Shown: positions 34,248-43,983 of the stretch, one piece after another | How positions within the stretch are numbered: the stretch's first letter is position 1 | Layout of the letters: each line of letters opens with the position of its first letter | Assembly (NCBI GenBank): GCA_963728925.1 | Contig: CAVSMB010000018.1 | Span: 1-64,000 of the forward strand | Length of the DNA stretch: 64,000 bases | DNA from: JBBPZA01 sp963728925 | GTDB lineage: Bacteria > Actinomycetota > Thermoleophilia > Solirubrobacterales > Solirubrobacteraceae | Direction of reading: 5' to 3' | Position numbers and translations under genes: made by a program | Notes under the pieces: generated by a model | Seen by the model: only the letters and a program-made list of their open reading frames with translations | Databases searched by the model: none | What the model was told of the DNA's origin: nothing

Positions 34248-35666
34248 TCAGTCGCGGGTCTGCTCGAGGCGCAGCGTGACGCCCCGGACCTCGGTCCCGT
34301 CCACCGCTTCGACGACGCGCGCCGCATCGGAGGCCGGGACGTCGAGGAACGCGAACCGCTCGAGCAGGCGGATGTTGCGGACCGCCTCGCCGTCGAGGCC
34401 GGCGGCCCCGGTGACGGCGTGGACGAGGTCGGCGACCTCGAGGCCTTGCGCGCGACCCCCGCGGACGATGATCTTGGCCTGCGGCTCGGAGCCGTTGCGC
34501 ATCACGCGCGGCTTGTCGTGGCGGTGGGGACGCTCGATGACGGGCGCGGGCGCGACATGGGCTCCCTCGGTCCACGGCGCGATCGACGTGTTGGCGTTCT
34601 TCTCGATGGCCGCGAGCTCGCGCTTCTGTCGCGGCTCGACGAAGGTGATCGCCCGACCCCAGCGGCCCACCCGGCCGGTGCGGCCGATGCGGTGGACGTA
34701 GACGTCCGGGGAAGTGGGGATGTCGTAGTTGACGATGTGGGTGACCGTGGAGATGTCCAGGCCGCGGGCGGCAACGTCGGTGGCGACGAGGATCTGCACG
34801 CGGCCATCCTTGAAGGAGATCATCACGCCGTCGCGCGAGCCCTGGCTCATGTCGCCGTGCAGCGCCTTGACGTCCATCCCCTTGTCGCGCAGCGTGCGGA
34901 ACAGCTGATCGCAGCGGATCTTCGTGCGGACGAAGATGATCGCCTGCCGCGGGCGCTCGGAGCGCAGCACGCGCACGAGCGCGTCGGTCTTGTCGCGTGG
35001 CGCGACCTCGAGCTGGAACTGTTCGACCGTGTCGATGGTCAGCGTCGCCGCCTTGACCTTCACGGTGATCGGGTCGAGCAGGTAGCGGTCCGCGAGCCCG
35101 CGGATCTCGCGCGGGATGGTCGCCGAGAAGAGCGCGGTCTGGCGGCTGCCCGGGGTGAGCTGGAGGATGCGCTCGACGTCCTCGAGGAAGCCGAGGTCGA
35201 GCATCTCGTCGGCCTCGTCGAGGACGACATAGCGGCACGAGTGCAGCATCAGCGAGTGGCGCGAGATGAGGTCGAGGACGCGACCGACCGTCCCGACCAC
35301 GACCTGCGCGCCCTTGAGCTGGGCCTGCTGGGTGCGGATCGGCGCGCCGCCGAAGACCGCGACGACCTGGACGCCCTTGCGTGCCCCGTAGGCCCGGACG
35401 GCCTGGGTCACCTGGATGCACAGCTCGCGCGTCGGGGTGAGGACGAGCGCCTGGATCGAGGGGTCCTCGGGGTCGGCGTACTCGAGCAGCGGCAGCCCGA
35501 AGGCGGCCGTCTTGCCCGTGCCGGTCTGGGCCTGGCCTATCACGTCGCGGCCCTCGAGCAGCGGCGGGATGGCCTGCACCTGGATCGGGCTCGGCGTCTC
35601 GTAGCCCACGTCGCGCAGGGCCGCGAGCAGCGGCTCGGAGAGTCGAAGGTCGGCGAAGGAGGTCAT
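34248..35666 (-). CDS. DEAD-box RNA helicase with DbpA-type C-terminal domain
   Basis: A 472-residue helicase. The Q motif (Y-E-T-P-S-P-I-Q-V-Q-A) is followed by A-Q-T-G-T-G-K-T, P-T-R-E-L, V-L-D-E-A-D-E-M-L, F-S-A-T, I-I-F-V-R-T-K, D-V-A-A-R-G-L-D and H-R-I-G-R-T-G-R, so the core is complete. The last 80 or so residues (K-I-I-V-R-G-G-R-A-Q-G-L to the end) look like the DbpA RNA-binding domain. A role in ribosome assembly or cold-stress RNA unwinding is typical. The ATG overlaps the quinone reductase stop (ATGA at 35663-35666). Confidence 0.92.
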   Translation of the reverse strand: MTSFADLRLSEPLLAALRDVGYETPSPIQVQAIPPLLEGRDVIGQAQTGTGKTAAFGLPLLEYADPEDPSIQALVLTPTRELCIQVTQAVRAYGARKGVQVVAVFGGAPIRTQQAQLKGAQVVVGTVGRVLDLISRHSLMLHSCRYVVLDEADEMLDLGFLEDVERILQLTPGSRQTALFSATIPREIRGLADRYLLDPITVKVKAATLTIDTVEQFQLEVAPRDKTDALVRVLRSERPRQAIIFVRTKIRCDQLFRTLRDKGMDVKALHGDMSQGSRDGVMISFKDGRVQILVATDVAARGLDISTVTHIVNYDIPTSPDVYVHRIGRTGRVGRWGRAITFVEPRQKRELAAIEKNANTSIAPWTEGAHVAPAPVIERPHRHDKPRVMRNGSEPQAKIIVRGGRAQGLEVADLVHAVTGAAGLDGEAVRNIRLLERFAFLDVPASDAARVVEAVDGTEVRGVTLRLEQTRD

Positions 35667-36616
35667 ACGGCCGGGTCCAACAGCAGCTTGCCGGTGGTGC
35701 GCCGCGCGGCGAGCTCGGTCTGGGCGTGCGCCGCCTCGCCGAGCCCGTAGGTGGCGCCGACCACGACGCGAAGGCGTCCCTCGCGCACGCGCGTAAAGAG
35801 ATCGGCGAGCGCCTCGTCGATCATCGCGGGGCGGCCGAGGCAGTGCATGAGCCAGAAGCCGACGACGGCCTGCGAGCGGCGCATGAGCGCGCCCGTCTGC
35901 ACCTCGTTGGGCTCGCGCGAGGCGATCCCGTAGGTCACGCAGCGCCCGAAGGGCGCGAGCGCCTTCATCGACTCGGTGAACACCTGGCCGCCGGCCATCT
36001 CGAGGACGACGTCGACGCGCTCGCCGAGGTTGGCCTCCATCAGCCGCTCGGCCAGCCCTTCCGGGGCGGCGTCGACGGCCGCGTCGGCGCCCAGTTCGAG
36101 GGCTACTGCCCGCTTCTCCTCGGTGGACGCGGTGGCGATCACCCGTCCCGCTCCCATCGGCGCTCCGAGCTGCACCGCGAGCGAGCCGACCCCGCCGGCG
36201 GCGGCGTGGACGACGACGCTCTCCCCCGGCCGGATCTGCGCCGAGGTGCGGTAGAGGTGATAAGCGGTGAGCCCCTGGATGACCATCGCGACGGCGGCGC
36301 CGTCGTCGACGCCGTCGGGGATCGGGAAGGTGAGAGCCGACGGCGCGGTGACGTACTCGGCGTAGCCGCCGGTCCCGCACAGCGCGACGACGCGCTCGCC
36401 GGTGTCCTCGCGAACGCCCGCGACCTCGCCGCCGGGGACCATCGGCAGCTCCGAGGGGGCCAGGTAGTCGTTCTGGCGCTGGTGGGTGTCGGCGAAGTTC
36501 ATCCCCGCGCGCGTGACCCTGACGAGCACCTCGCCCTCGCCCGGCTCGGGCGTCGGGAGGTCGACGAGCTCGAGCACCTCGGGCCCGCCGAACTGCGTGA
36601 TCTGCACCGCGCGCAT
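35663..36616 (-). CDS. Quinone oxidoreductase-like MDR protein
   Basis: A 317-residue member of the zinc-free medium-chain reductase group. Visible blocks are A-V-Q-I-T-Q-F-G-G-P-E-V-L-E, V-T-R-A-G-M-N-F-A-D, P-G-G-E-V-A-G and the Rossmann motif V-V-H-A-A-A-G-G-V-G-S-L-A-V-Q-L-G. Cys/His zinc ligands of alcohol dehydrogenases are absent. It likely reduces quinones or enones with NADPH. It is divergent from the amidase gene (72 bp) and translationally coupled to the helicase gene, which is an odd pairing. Confidence 0.9.
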   Translation of the reverse strand: MRAVQITQFGGPEVLELVDLPTPEPGEGEVLVRVTRAGMNFADTHQRQNDYLAPSELPMVPGGEVAGVREDTGERVVALCGTGGYAEYVTAPSALTFPIPDGVDDGAAVAMVIQGLTAYHLYRTSAQIRPGESVVVHAAAGGVGSLAVQLGAPMGAGRVIATASTEEKRAVALELGADAAVDAAPEGLAERLMEANLGERVDVVLEMAGGQVFTESMKALAPFGRCVTYGIASREPNEVQTGALMRRSQAVVGFWLMHCLGRPAMIDEALADLFTRVREGRLRVVVGATYGLGEAAHAQTELAARRTTGKLLLDPAV

Positions 36617-36688
36617 GCGGCGGTGACTGTAGCGGCGCCTCAGCGGGGCCCCGGTACGATCGCTGCGCCCACGACCGAGGAGCGGATG

Positions 36689-38146
36689 ATGGCGGACGAC
36701 CTGGCACGGATGGACGCGACCACGCAGGCGCAGCTCGTGCGCGACGGCGAGGCGTCCGCGGCTGAGCTCGTCGACGCCGCCATCGAGCGCGTCGAGGCGC
36801 TCAACCCGCGACTCAACGCGATCATCCACCCGCTCTTCGACAAGGCGCGCACAGCGGCCGCCGGCGGTGAGCTCGGCGATGGACCCTTCCGCGGCGTGCC
36901 GATGGTCGTCAAGGACCTCGGGCCCCATACCGCCGGCGACCCCTTCCACGAGGGCACGAGGTTCGCAAAGGAGGCCGGCTGGACCGAGCCGCACGACTCC
37001 GAGCTGATCACGCGCTTCCGCCGTGCGGGCTTCGTGCTCGTCGGCAAGACCAACACTCCCGAGCTCGGGATCCTCCCCACCACCGAGCCCGAGGCCTACG
37101 GCGCCACACGCAACCCGTGGGACCTCGAGCGCTCGACCGGCGGGTCGAGCGGCGGGTCGGCCGCCGCCGTCGCGGCGGGGCTCGTGCCTGTTGGCCACGC
37201 CAACGACGGCGGCGGCTCGATCCGCATCCCCGCCTCCTCGTGCGGGCTCGTCGGGCTCAAGCCGACGCGCGCGCGCACGAGCGCGGCGCCCGACTTCGGC
37301 GACGTGATGAGCGGCCTGGTCTCCGAGCACGTCGTGTGCCGCTCGGTGCGCGACTGCGCTTCGGTCCTGGACGCGATCGCCGGGCCCGCGCCCGGCGACC
37401 CCTACGCCGCGCCGCAGCCCGCCCGGCCCTTCGCCGAGGAGGTCGGCGCCGACCCCGGACGGCTGCGGGTCGGGATCATGACGACGCCTCCCGGCGGCCA
37501 GTGGGAGGCGCATCCCGACGTCGTCGCGGCCGCCGAGGCGGCCGGGCGCCTGCTGCAGGAGCTCGGCCACGGGGTCGAGGAGAGCCACGCGCCCGATCTC
37601 GACGATCCCGAGTACGTCGTGACCTTCGTCCTGCGCTGGACGGCCGGCATGGCGTGGGCGGTCAAGTGGTGGGAGGCGCGGCTGGGCCGCGACATCGGCG
37701 CGGAGGACGTCGAGGCCTGCACGTGGGCGCTCGTCGAGGCGGGCCGCTCGCACGGGGCGGCCGACTACCTGCGCGCCGTCGAGCGCCACCAGCTCGCGGG
37801 TCGCGCCGCCGCGCGCTGGCACGAGCGCTACGACCTCCTGCTCACCCCGACGATGGGCGAGCCGCCCACGCGCCTGGGCGAGTACGCGCCCGACCCGGCG
37901 AACCCGACGGCGCCGCTGATCAGGGCCACCCCGATCGCGGCCTTCACCGCGGCCTTCAACATGACCGGGCAGCCGGCCATCTCGCTGCCGCTGTCGGTCA
38001 ACGACGACGGACTGCCGATCGGCGTCCAGCTCTCGGCCGCGTTCGGCCGCGAGGACCTGCTGCTCCGCGTCGCAGCGCAGCTCGAGGAGGCCGCTCCATG
38101 GTCCGACCGCGAGCCCGCGGTCTTCGCCGGCCGCGCGGCGGCCTGA
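36689..38146 (+). CDS. Amidase signature family enzyme
   Basis: A 485-residue amidase. The Ser-cisSer-Lys triad is present: V-V-K-D-L-G (catalytic Lys), the Gly/Ser loop G-G-S-S-G-G-S-A-A-A-V-A-A-G, and G-G-G-S-I-R-I-P-A-S with the nucleophile Ser. The length is normal. Substrate (nitrile-derived amides, peptides or carbamates) cannot be decided. It is too divergent in context to be GatA, with no gatB or gatC nearby. The ATG at 36689 sits 6 nt after AGGAG. An ATG one codon earlier is possible. Confidence 0.9.
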   Translation: MADDLARMDATTQAQLVRDGEASAAELVDAAIERVEALNPRLNAIIHPLFDKARTAAAGGELGDGPFRGVPMVVKDLGPHTAGDPFHEGTRFAKEAGWTEPHDSELITRFRRAGFVLVGKTNTPELGILPTTEPEAYGATRNPWDLERSTGGSSGGSAAAVAAGLVPVGHANDGGGSIRIPASSCGLVGLKPTRARTSAAPDFGDVMSGLVSEHVVCRSVRDCASVLDAIAGPAPGDPYAAPQPARPFAEEVGADPGRLRVGIMTTPPGGQWEAHPDVVAAAEAAGRLLQELGHGVEESHAPDLDDPEYVVTFVLRWTAGMAWAVKWWEARLGRDIGAEDVEACTWALVEAGRSHGAADYLRAVERHQLAGRAAARWHERYDLLLTPTMGEPPTRLGEYAPDPANPTAPLIRATPIAAFTAAFNMTGQPAISLPLSVNDDGLPIGVQLSAAFGREDLLLRVAAQLEEAAPWSDREPAVFAGRAAA

Positions 38147-38198
38147 GGCGCCCGGCGGGCGGCCTGACGCGCCCACCGGGTACCCTCTCGCGCCTTCC

Positions 38199-39131
38199 AT
38201 GAGCGTCACGGTCGTCGGCTCGATCGCGTTCGACGCGGTCAAGACCCCGTTCGGGGTGCGCGAGCGCATGCTCGGCGGGTCGGCCGTCCACTTCTCGCTC
38301 GCCGCGTCGTTCTTCGACGAGGTCCACGTGGTGGGGCCTGTGGGCGAGGACTTCGGCGCCGAGGAGGTCGGCGTCCTCGAACGCCGCGGGATCGATACCT
38401 CCGACATCGAGCACGTTGCCGGCGGGCGCACGTTCTTCTGGCGCGGGCACTACGAGTACGACCTCAACACCGCCCACACCGACGACACCCAGCTCAACGT
38501 CTTCGGCGAGTTCGAGCCCAAGCTCTCGGATGCCTCGCGCGGGGCCGAGGTGCTCTTCCTCGCGAACATCCAGCCCGACCTGCAGCGGCGCGTGCGCGAG
38601 CAGTGCGCGGGCGCTCGCTTCGTGGCCATGGACTCGATGAACCTGTGGATCGAGACCGCCCGCGACTCGCTGATCCAGACCATCTCGGGCGTCGACGGGC
38701 TGCTGCTCAACGACACCGAGCTGCGCATGCTCACCGAGGAGCCCAACCTGCTGCGCGCCGCGCGCCAGGTGATGGAGCTCGGCCCGCGCGTGGTCGTGGC
38801 CAAGCAGGGCGAGTACGGCGCCGCACTGTTCAGCGACGACGTCGTCTTCAGCCTGCCGGCCTTCCCGTTGGACACGGTGCTCGACCCGACCGGGGCCGGC
38901 GATTCCTTCGCCGGCGGGTTCATGGGCTTCCTCGCCGCCCACGGCGGCGACCCCGACCCCGAGCTGCTGCGCCGCGCGATGGCCTACGGCACCGCGCTGG
39001 CCTCCTTCAACGTGCAGGAGTTCGGCACCGAGCGCGTCGGGCGCCTGACCAGCGAGGAGATCGTCGAGCGGGTCGCCCGCCTTCAGGAGCTCACCCACTT
39101 CGAGGACCTCCCGATCGAGCTGCGGGCCTAG
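38199..39131 (+). CDS. PfkB-family sugar kinase
   Basis: A 310-residue ribokinase-like protein. It opens with V-V-G-S-I-A-F-D and a Gly-rich substrate loop (M-L-G-G-S-A-V-H-F). It has the PfkB ATP/anion-hole signature L-D-P-T-G-A-G-D-S-F-A-G-G-F with the catalytic Asp. Such enzymes phosphorylate sugars or nucleosides. The family form resembles adenosine-kinase-like members, but the substrate is open. It follows the amidase gene by 52 bp. Nothing is recognised in 39132-39296 after it. Confidence 0.88.
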   Translation: MSVTVVGSIAFDAVKTPFGVRERMLGGSAVHFSLAASFFDEVHVVGPVGEDFGAEEVGVLERRGIDTSDIEHVAGGRTFFWRGHYEYDLNTAHTDDTQLNVFGEFEPKLSDASRGAEVLFLANIQPDLQRRVREQCAGARFVAMDSMNLWIETARDSLIQTISGVDGLLLNDTELRMLTEEPNLLRAARQVMELGPRVVVAKQGEYGAALFSDDVVFSLPAFPLDTVLDPTGAGDSFAGGFMGFLAAHGGDPDPELLRRAMAYGTALASFNVQEFGTERVGRLTSEEIVERVARLQELTHFEDLPIELRA

Positions 39132-39296
39132 ATCCGCCAAGTCCGGGGAGCCGGGGACGATGGCCGCGTCGAAGTCGCGGCGGTTGAACGAGTCCGCCGC
39201 CGTAGACCCGGCACCCGCGCTTCCGTGGAAGCCCCCAACGACGCCCGGCCGCCACCTCGCGGTGACGGCCGGGTCGGCGGGATGCGGCGCAGCGCG

Positions 39297-41495
39297 CTAC
39301 GCGCGCGCCGGCTGCGCGCCGGGCTCGCGGGAGACCCGCGGCAGCCACTCCAGCGACCGGGGCAGGTACCAGTTCCACTTGCCCAGGAGCTTCATCGTCG
39401 CGGGCAGCAGCACCGCCCGCACGATGGTCGCGTCGATGAGGACGGCGGCGGCCAGGCCGACGCCCATCTCCTTCATGTCGATCAGGCTCAGCGTCGCGAA
39501 GATCGAGAACACCGCGACCATCACGATCGCCGCGCTCGTCACCACGCCGGCCGTGCTCTTGATGCCGTGGGCGACCGCGTCGTCGGTGGACTCGCCGCGG
39601 TCGATGGCCTCCTTGATACGGCTCAGGATGAAGACGTGGTAGTCCATCGAGAGCCCGAAGAGGATCACGAAGAGGAACATCGGCAGCCAGGCGGTCACCG
39701 TGCCCGTCGACTTGAAGCCCAGCAGCGACTCGCCCCAGCCCTCCTGGAAGACGAGCACGAGCACGCCGTAGGCGGCGGCGACCGACAGCAGGTTCAGGAC
39801 GATCGCCTTCAGCGGGATGACGATCGACCGGAACGTGACGAGCAGGAGCAGGAACGCCAGCCCGAGGACGAAGGCGAACACCAGCGGCGCGGTGGACGTC
39901 ATCTGGTCGGTGAAGTCCTTGGACCCGGCGGTGTAGCCGGTGACCGCCGTCTCCACGCCGGGAACCCGCCCGACGGTGGTCGGGACGACGTCGGTGCGCA
40001 GCGCATCGATGGCCGCCTCCGAGCGTGCGTCCGTGCCCTTCCCCGGAACCGGCAGGTCGACGGTGGCCACCGTCTTGTCGGGGCTCACCTCGACCGTCGG
40101 CGCGCCGCCGAAGCGACCGGTCGCCGCCGCCTCGCGCTCGAGCCGTGAGATCCCGTCGCGGACGGCGGGAGAGGTCACGTCACGGGCCTTGACGACCACC
40201 GTCGCCGGCAGCTCGTTGCCAGGGAACGCCTTCTGGATGCGGTTGTAGGTCTTGACCACCGCGAGGTCCTGCGGCAGGCCCTCGGTCCCGGTGTCGGCCG
40301 GGTGCAGCCCGAAGGCGGGGATCGCCAGGGCGACCAGCACGGCGGTGGCGCCGATCGCCGCGACGACCGGGTGGCGCAGGACACGGTCCAGGACGGCGTT
40401 CCACAGGCGCGAGGTGCCGTCCGCACGGCGCCGGCGACCGAGGAAGGGCATCCTGCCCTTGTCCACACGGTCACCCAGCCAGGCCAGCATCGCGGGGAGC
40501 ACGGTGACCGAGCCGATCATCGCGATGGCGACGACGAGCATCGTCGCGACCGCGAAGCCCATGAACGTGAGGTTGCCGGTCAGGAACATCCCCGCCATGG
40601 CGATCAGCACGGTGAGCCCCGAGACCAGAACGGCTCGCCCCGAGGTCGCGGCGGCGATCTCGAGCGCGCCTTCGGCGCTCGCGCCCTTCGCCCGCTCCTC
40701 GCGCTCGCGGCGCACGTAGAACAGCGAGTAGTCGATGCCGACCGCCATCCCGATGAGCAGGATGACCGACGTCACCGAGTCGTCCATGGGGACCAGCTGG
40801 CTGGGGATCGCCACCAGCCCGATGGCCGCTGCGACGGCCGAGAGGGCGAGGAGCACGGGGATGCCCGCGGCGACGATCGCCCCGAAGGCGATGACGAGGA
40901 TGACCAACGTCACCGGGATCGAGAGCAGCTCTGCCTTCTGGAAGTCCTTCGCGACGCGGTCGTCGATCGCCGTGCTGGCGCTCGCGCCGCCGAACTCCTC
41001 GATGCGGAAGCCGGGGTTCGCCCTCTGCTTCGCGGCGACGGCGGCGAGGACCGGCTTGACCGCCTTGGCGGTGGCGTCCTCGTCGCCCTTCAGACGGTAA
41101 GAGACGAGCGCAGAGCGCCCGTCGCGCGACACCGGGGCGTCGCTGCTGACGCCAGGCACCTTGACCTGGTCGACGTCCCGCTGGCGCTTCAGGGTGGAGC
41201 CCACGTCGCGGAGGACCGCGCGGAACTGCGGGTCCGTGGCGGTCACGCCGGGCTTGCGGCTCTGGACGAGGACGCTCTCTCCCTCAGCCTCGGGGAACGC
41301 CTTGCGGGCGATCGCGTCGCCGCGGCCCGATTCGCCGACGTCCTGATCGGCGTCGGTCATCGAGCGCACGCCGACGGCGCTGCCGACGACGAGCGCGACG
41401 AGGACGAAGGCGAGCCATCCGAAGATGGCGGTCTTGCGGTGGCGGGCGCTCCAGTGGCCGGCGCGCGCCGCGAGGTTTCGCTTGGCGGGATGCAT
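39297..41495 (-). CDS. MMPL/RND-family membrane exporter
   Basis: A 732-residue transporter with the classic two-fold layout: helix 1, an extracellular loop, five or six helices (I-L-L-I-G-M-A-V-G-I-D-Y-S-L-F in TM4), then the same again (L-F-G-L-S-M-D-Y-H-V-F in the second half). The G-x-D-Y pairs supply the proton-relay Asp-Tyr. MMPL proteins of actinobacteria export lipids or siderophores. The start ATG is at 41493-41495. An insertion sequence ends 140 bp upstream of this start, so its promoter region may have been changed. Confidence 0.92.
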   Translation of the reverse strand: MHPAKRNLAARAGHWSARHRKTAIFGWLAFVLVALVVGSAVGVRSMTDADQDVGESGRGDAIARKAFPEAEGESVLVQSRKPGVTATDPQFRAVLRDVGSTLKRQRDVDQVKVPGVSSDAPVSRDGRSALVSYRLKGDEDATAKAVKPVLAAVAAKQRANPGFRIEEFGGASASTAIDDRVAKDFQKAELLSIPVTLVILVIAFGAIVAAGIPVLLALSAVAAAIGLVAIPSQLVPMDDSVTSVILLIGMAVGIDYSLFYVRREREERAKGASAEGALEIAAATSGRAVLVSGLTVLIAMAGMFLTGNLTFMGFAVATMLVVAIAMIGSVTVLPAMLAWLGDRVDKGRMPFLGRRRRADGTSRLWNAVLDRVLRHPVVAAIGATAVLVALAIPAFGLHPADTGTEGLPQDLAVVKTYNRIQKAFPGNELPATVVVKARDVTSPAVRDGISRLEREAAATGRFGGAPTVEVSPDKTVATVDLPVPGKGTDARSEAAIDALRTDVVPTTVGRVPGVETAVTGYTAGSKDFTDQMTSTAPLVFAFVLGLAFLLLLVTFRSIVIPLKAIVLNLLSVAAAYGVLVLVFQEGWGESLLGFKSTGTVTAWLPMFLFVILFGLSMDYHVFILSRIKEAIDRGESTDDAVAHGIKSTAGVVTSAAIVMVAVFSIFATLSLIDMKEMGVGLAAAVLIDATIVRAVLLPATMKLLGKWNWYLPRSLEWLPRVSREPGAQPARA

Positions 41496-41634
41496 GGCTC
41501 CTCCGGTGGCGGATGCGGATGGCGTACTCACGCCGTCGAGTCTGCGGCGCAGCCGGCGTGCCGGCGATGGGGGTCGCCGGTGTCCGGAGGGGGGGCTTCC
41601 CGACCCCGCGGAGGTGCGGGTAGCCGAACCCTTA

Positions 41635-42545
41635 GAAGGTGTTTCGGAATTTATTCTCTCCTCTTGTTGGTGGCCCAGGGCCTGGGTCCGGGTGGTGGCG
41701 AGAGGCGGTTGAGCATGAGCCCGACCATGGCCCACTTGACGAACGCTTCGTGGGTCTCGGGTAGGCGTTCGTAGTCGCGCACCAGCCGTCGCCAGCGCAG
41801 AAGCCAGGAGAAGGTGCGCTCGACCACCCAGCGGCGGGGCAGCACCGCGAAGCCGATCTGCTCGGCGGGCTTCTTGACGACCTCGACGACGACCTGGAAG
41901 GCGCGCTTGGCGAGCGCGATCAGCTGTCCCTGGTAGCCGCCGTCGGCGAAGATGTGGCGCACGCCGGGGAGCGCGCCCTTGAGCAGTTTGAGGATCCCGC
42001 GGCCGCCGTCGCGATCCTGGATCGAGGCGGCGGTGACCATCACGACCAGCAGCAGCCCGAGCGTGTCGGTGATGATGTGGCGCTTGCGGCCGTTGATCTT
42101 CTTGCCCGCGTCGTACCCGCGCGTTCCCTTGGAGACGGTGTCTGAGCCCTTGACCGACTGGGAGTCGACGATCCCCGCCGAGGGCTCTGGGTTGCGCCCC
42201 TCGCGCTTGGCCCGTACCCGCTCGCGCAGCGCGTCGTGCACCCGGTCGAGCGTGCCGTCCTCCCCCCAGGCGCGGAAGTAGCGGTACACCGTCTGCCACG
42301 GCGGAAAGTCCTTGGGCAGCATCCGCCACGCGCAGCCCGTGCGCGTCAGGTACAGGATCGCGTTGACGATCTCCCGCTTGCTGTGCTCTGGTGGCCGGCC
42401 CGCCGGCCCCGCCGGCGGCTCGGGCAGCAACGGCTCGATCAGTTCCCACTGCCGATCGGTCAGGTCGCTGGGGTAGCGGCGCTCGGGCGGCACGCACCCA
42501 CGGTTCTACATAACGCCCGCAAACCCTCTATTTCGAAACACCTTC
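41635..42545. mobile_element. IS5-family insertion sequence, 911 bp
   Basis: The left end GAAGGTGTTTCGGAAT (41635-41650) and the right end read inward (GAAGGTGTTTCGAAAT, complement of 42530-42545) match at 15 of 16 bases. A TTA duplication flanks both ends (41632-41634 and 42546-42548), matching the TNA target preference of the IS5 group. One transposase gene fills the element. Without it the flank would read CCC-TTA-GGGG. Ends, target repeat and ORF are all intact, so insertion may be recent. Confidence 0.92.
41651..42493 (-). CDS. IS5-family transposase (DDE)
   Basis: A 280-residue transposase in a single frame. It starts R-Y-P-S-D-L-T-D-R-Q-W-E-L-I-E-P-L-L-P, then T-G-C-A-W-R-M-L-P-K-D-F-P-P-W-Q-T-V. 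The catalytic triad is visible: D in I-V-D-S-Q-S-V-K-G, D in F-A-D-G-G-Y-Q-G and E in V-V-E-R-T-F-S-W. K-K-I-N-G-R-K-R-H links to the ISL2/IS1031-like subgroup. The C-terminus runs to within 16 bp of the element end. It looks fully functional. Confidence 0.94.
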   Translation of the reverse strand: MPPERRYPSDLTDRQWELIEPLLPEPPAGPAGRPPEHSKREIVNAILYLTRTGCAWRMLPKDFPPWQTVYRYFRAWGEDGTLDRVHDALRERVRAKREGRNPEPSAGIVDSQSVKGSDTVSKGTRGYDAGKKINGRKRHIITDTLGLLLVVMVTAASIQDRDGGRGILKLLKGALPGVRHIFADGGYQGQLIALAKRAFQVVVEVVKKPAEQIGFAVLPRRWVVERTFSWLLRWRRLVRDYERLPETHEAFVKWAMVGLMLNRLSPPPGPRPWATNKRRE

Positions 42546-42568
42546 TTAGGGGATGGTGGCGCCCGCCG

Positions 42569-43972
42569 TCAGGTCGCCGCGACGAGCAACTCGTCGACCG
42601 CCGCGTCGATGCACCGCGCCAGCTCGTCGACCCTGGGCACCACCGCAGGGTCGCTGGTTAGGCCGATGGCGAAGTCCGTACCGAGCGACAGCCCCGAGAA
42701 GCGCAGCGCGTGGCGCGGAGCGATCTCGGCGAACGAGTAGAAGGCCCGGACCGGCACGCCCGCGACGGCGACCGGCGAGGCGGGGCCGCGGACGTTCGAC
42801 ACGGTGAAGGTGAAGCTGCGGGGGCTCATGGCGAGGCGCGAGGCCGCTCGCGCCAGTGGCGGGGCGACGTGCGAGAGGTCGTTGAAGAACGCGTAGAGCG
42901 TGCTCGGGTCGTGCAGCGCCTTGCGCCGAACGGTCTCGGCGTTGATGGCTCGCAACCGGGCGATCGGGAGCTCCTGGGTCACCGCGAGGTCGACGAACAG
43001 GAACGAGTCGCGGTTGCCGAGTGCGTCGGGCTGCTCGTGAGCCGGGTGCATGCTCGCCGGCACCTTCGCCCGCATGGGCCGCACGGGCTCGCCGCGTCGC
43101 ACGAGCCACGAGCGCACGCCGCCGGCGACCGCGGCGAGGAGCACGTCGTTGAGCGTCACCCGCCCGGCGCACGCGTGCTCGATCCGCTTGAGCTCCTCGA
43201 TCGGGCGCCGCAGCCAGGCGACCGCGCGCCGGCGGCCGAGCGGGCCGTCGAATGGCGATGGGCCGGGCAGCGACGCGAGCTCGCGCCGGAGCGTCGCGGG
43301 CATCCGCCCGACCTGCGCCGCGGCGTCGCGGAGCCCTCCGGGCGAGGCGAGCGCGCGCGCCGCACCGGCCGCGGCGACGCCCGTGCCACGCGCGCGGTCG
43401 GCGATGCCCGATCGCAAGAGCTCGCCGCGGGAGGGGCCGGCGCCTTCCCCGTGCCACCCACTGGCGCGCGAGGGGCCGGCGGCGCCCGTCGCGTGCGGGA
43501 GCTCCTCGCCCCACAGGAGCGCCTCGCCGATCCGCATGCACGACGCCCCGTCGGCGGCGGCGTGGTGAATGAGCCAGACGATCGCCGACCCTCCGCCCTC
43601 CAGGCGCTCGACCACCTCCATCGACCACAACGGCCACTCGCGGGGGAGTCGCCTCTCCATGGCGCGGGCGACGAGCTCGCGCAGCGCGGCCGGGCCAACG
43701 GGGTCGCGGGCGGGTGAGGCGCGGATGTGGCGACGCAGGTCGAAGTCCGGGTCGGGCGCCCACACGGGGTTGGCGATCCCGAGCGGGGTGGCCACCACGC
43801 GTTCGCGCATGCCCGGAGCGCGGTCGAGCCGTGCGGCCAGGTGGGCGCGCAGCGTCTGCGCGTCGAGCGCCTCGTCGAGCACGAGGACCTTGCCGGTGTG
43901 GCCCGCGACGAGGTCGCTCTCGAGCCTCAGAATGCGCGTGTCCTCGCCGCTCAGGCGCGCGTGCAGTCGCAC
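42569..43972 (-). CDS. Wax ester synthase/diacylglycerol acyltransferase-like protein
   Basis: A 467-residue WS/DGAT protein. The catalytic H-H-A-A-A-D (136-141) is present, as are I-L-R-L-E-S near the start, V-T-L-N-D-V-L-L-A-A-V-A-G-G-V-R, P-A-S-M-H and V-S-N-V-R-G-P in the C-terminal domain. Family members make wax esters or triacylglycerol on the inner membrane. The GTG at 43972 is the best start, 11 nt after the MarR stop. Together with the MMPL gene and ABC exporter nearby it suggests a lipid theme. Confidence 0.88.
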   Translation of the reverse strand: MRLHARLSGEDTRILRLESDLVAGHTGKVLVLDEALDAQTLRAHLAARLDRAPGMRERVVATPLGIANPVWAPDPDFDLRRHIRASPARDPVGPAALRELVARAMERRLPREWPLWSMEVVERLEGGGSAIVWLIHHAAADGASCMRIGEALLWGEELPHATGAAGPSRASGWHGEGAGPSRGELLRSGIADRARGTGVAAAGAARALASPGGLRDAAAQVGRMPATLRRELASLPGPSPFDGPLGRRRAVAWLRRPIEELKRIEHACAGRVTLNDVLLAAVAGGVRSWLVRRGEPVRPMRAKVPASMHPAHEQPDALGNRDSFLFVDLAVTQELPIARLRAINAETVRRKALHDPSTLYAFFNDLSHVAPPLARAASRLAMSPRSFTFTVSNVRGPASPVAVAGVPVRAFYSFAEIAPRHALRFSGLSLGTDFAIGLTSDPAVVPRVDELARCIDAAVDELLVAAT

Positions 43973-43983
43973 GTCGGGCGACG

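Noticed and set aside
36689..38146. GatA subunit of tRNA amidotransferase
   Set aside because: No gatB or gatC is adjacent, and the context is catabolic or unrelated. A general amidase is the safer call.
39297..42497. A 1066-codon frame joining MMPL with sequence across the IS element
   Set aside because: The N-terminal part is an out-of-frame reading of the transposase. MMPL homology starts at 41495.
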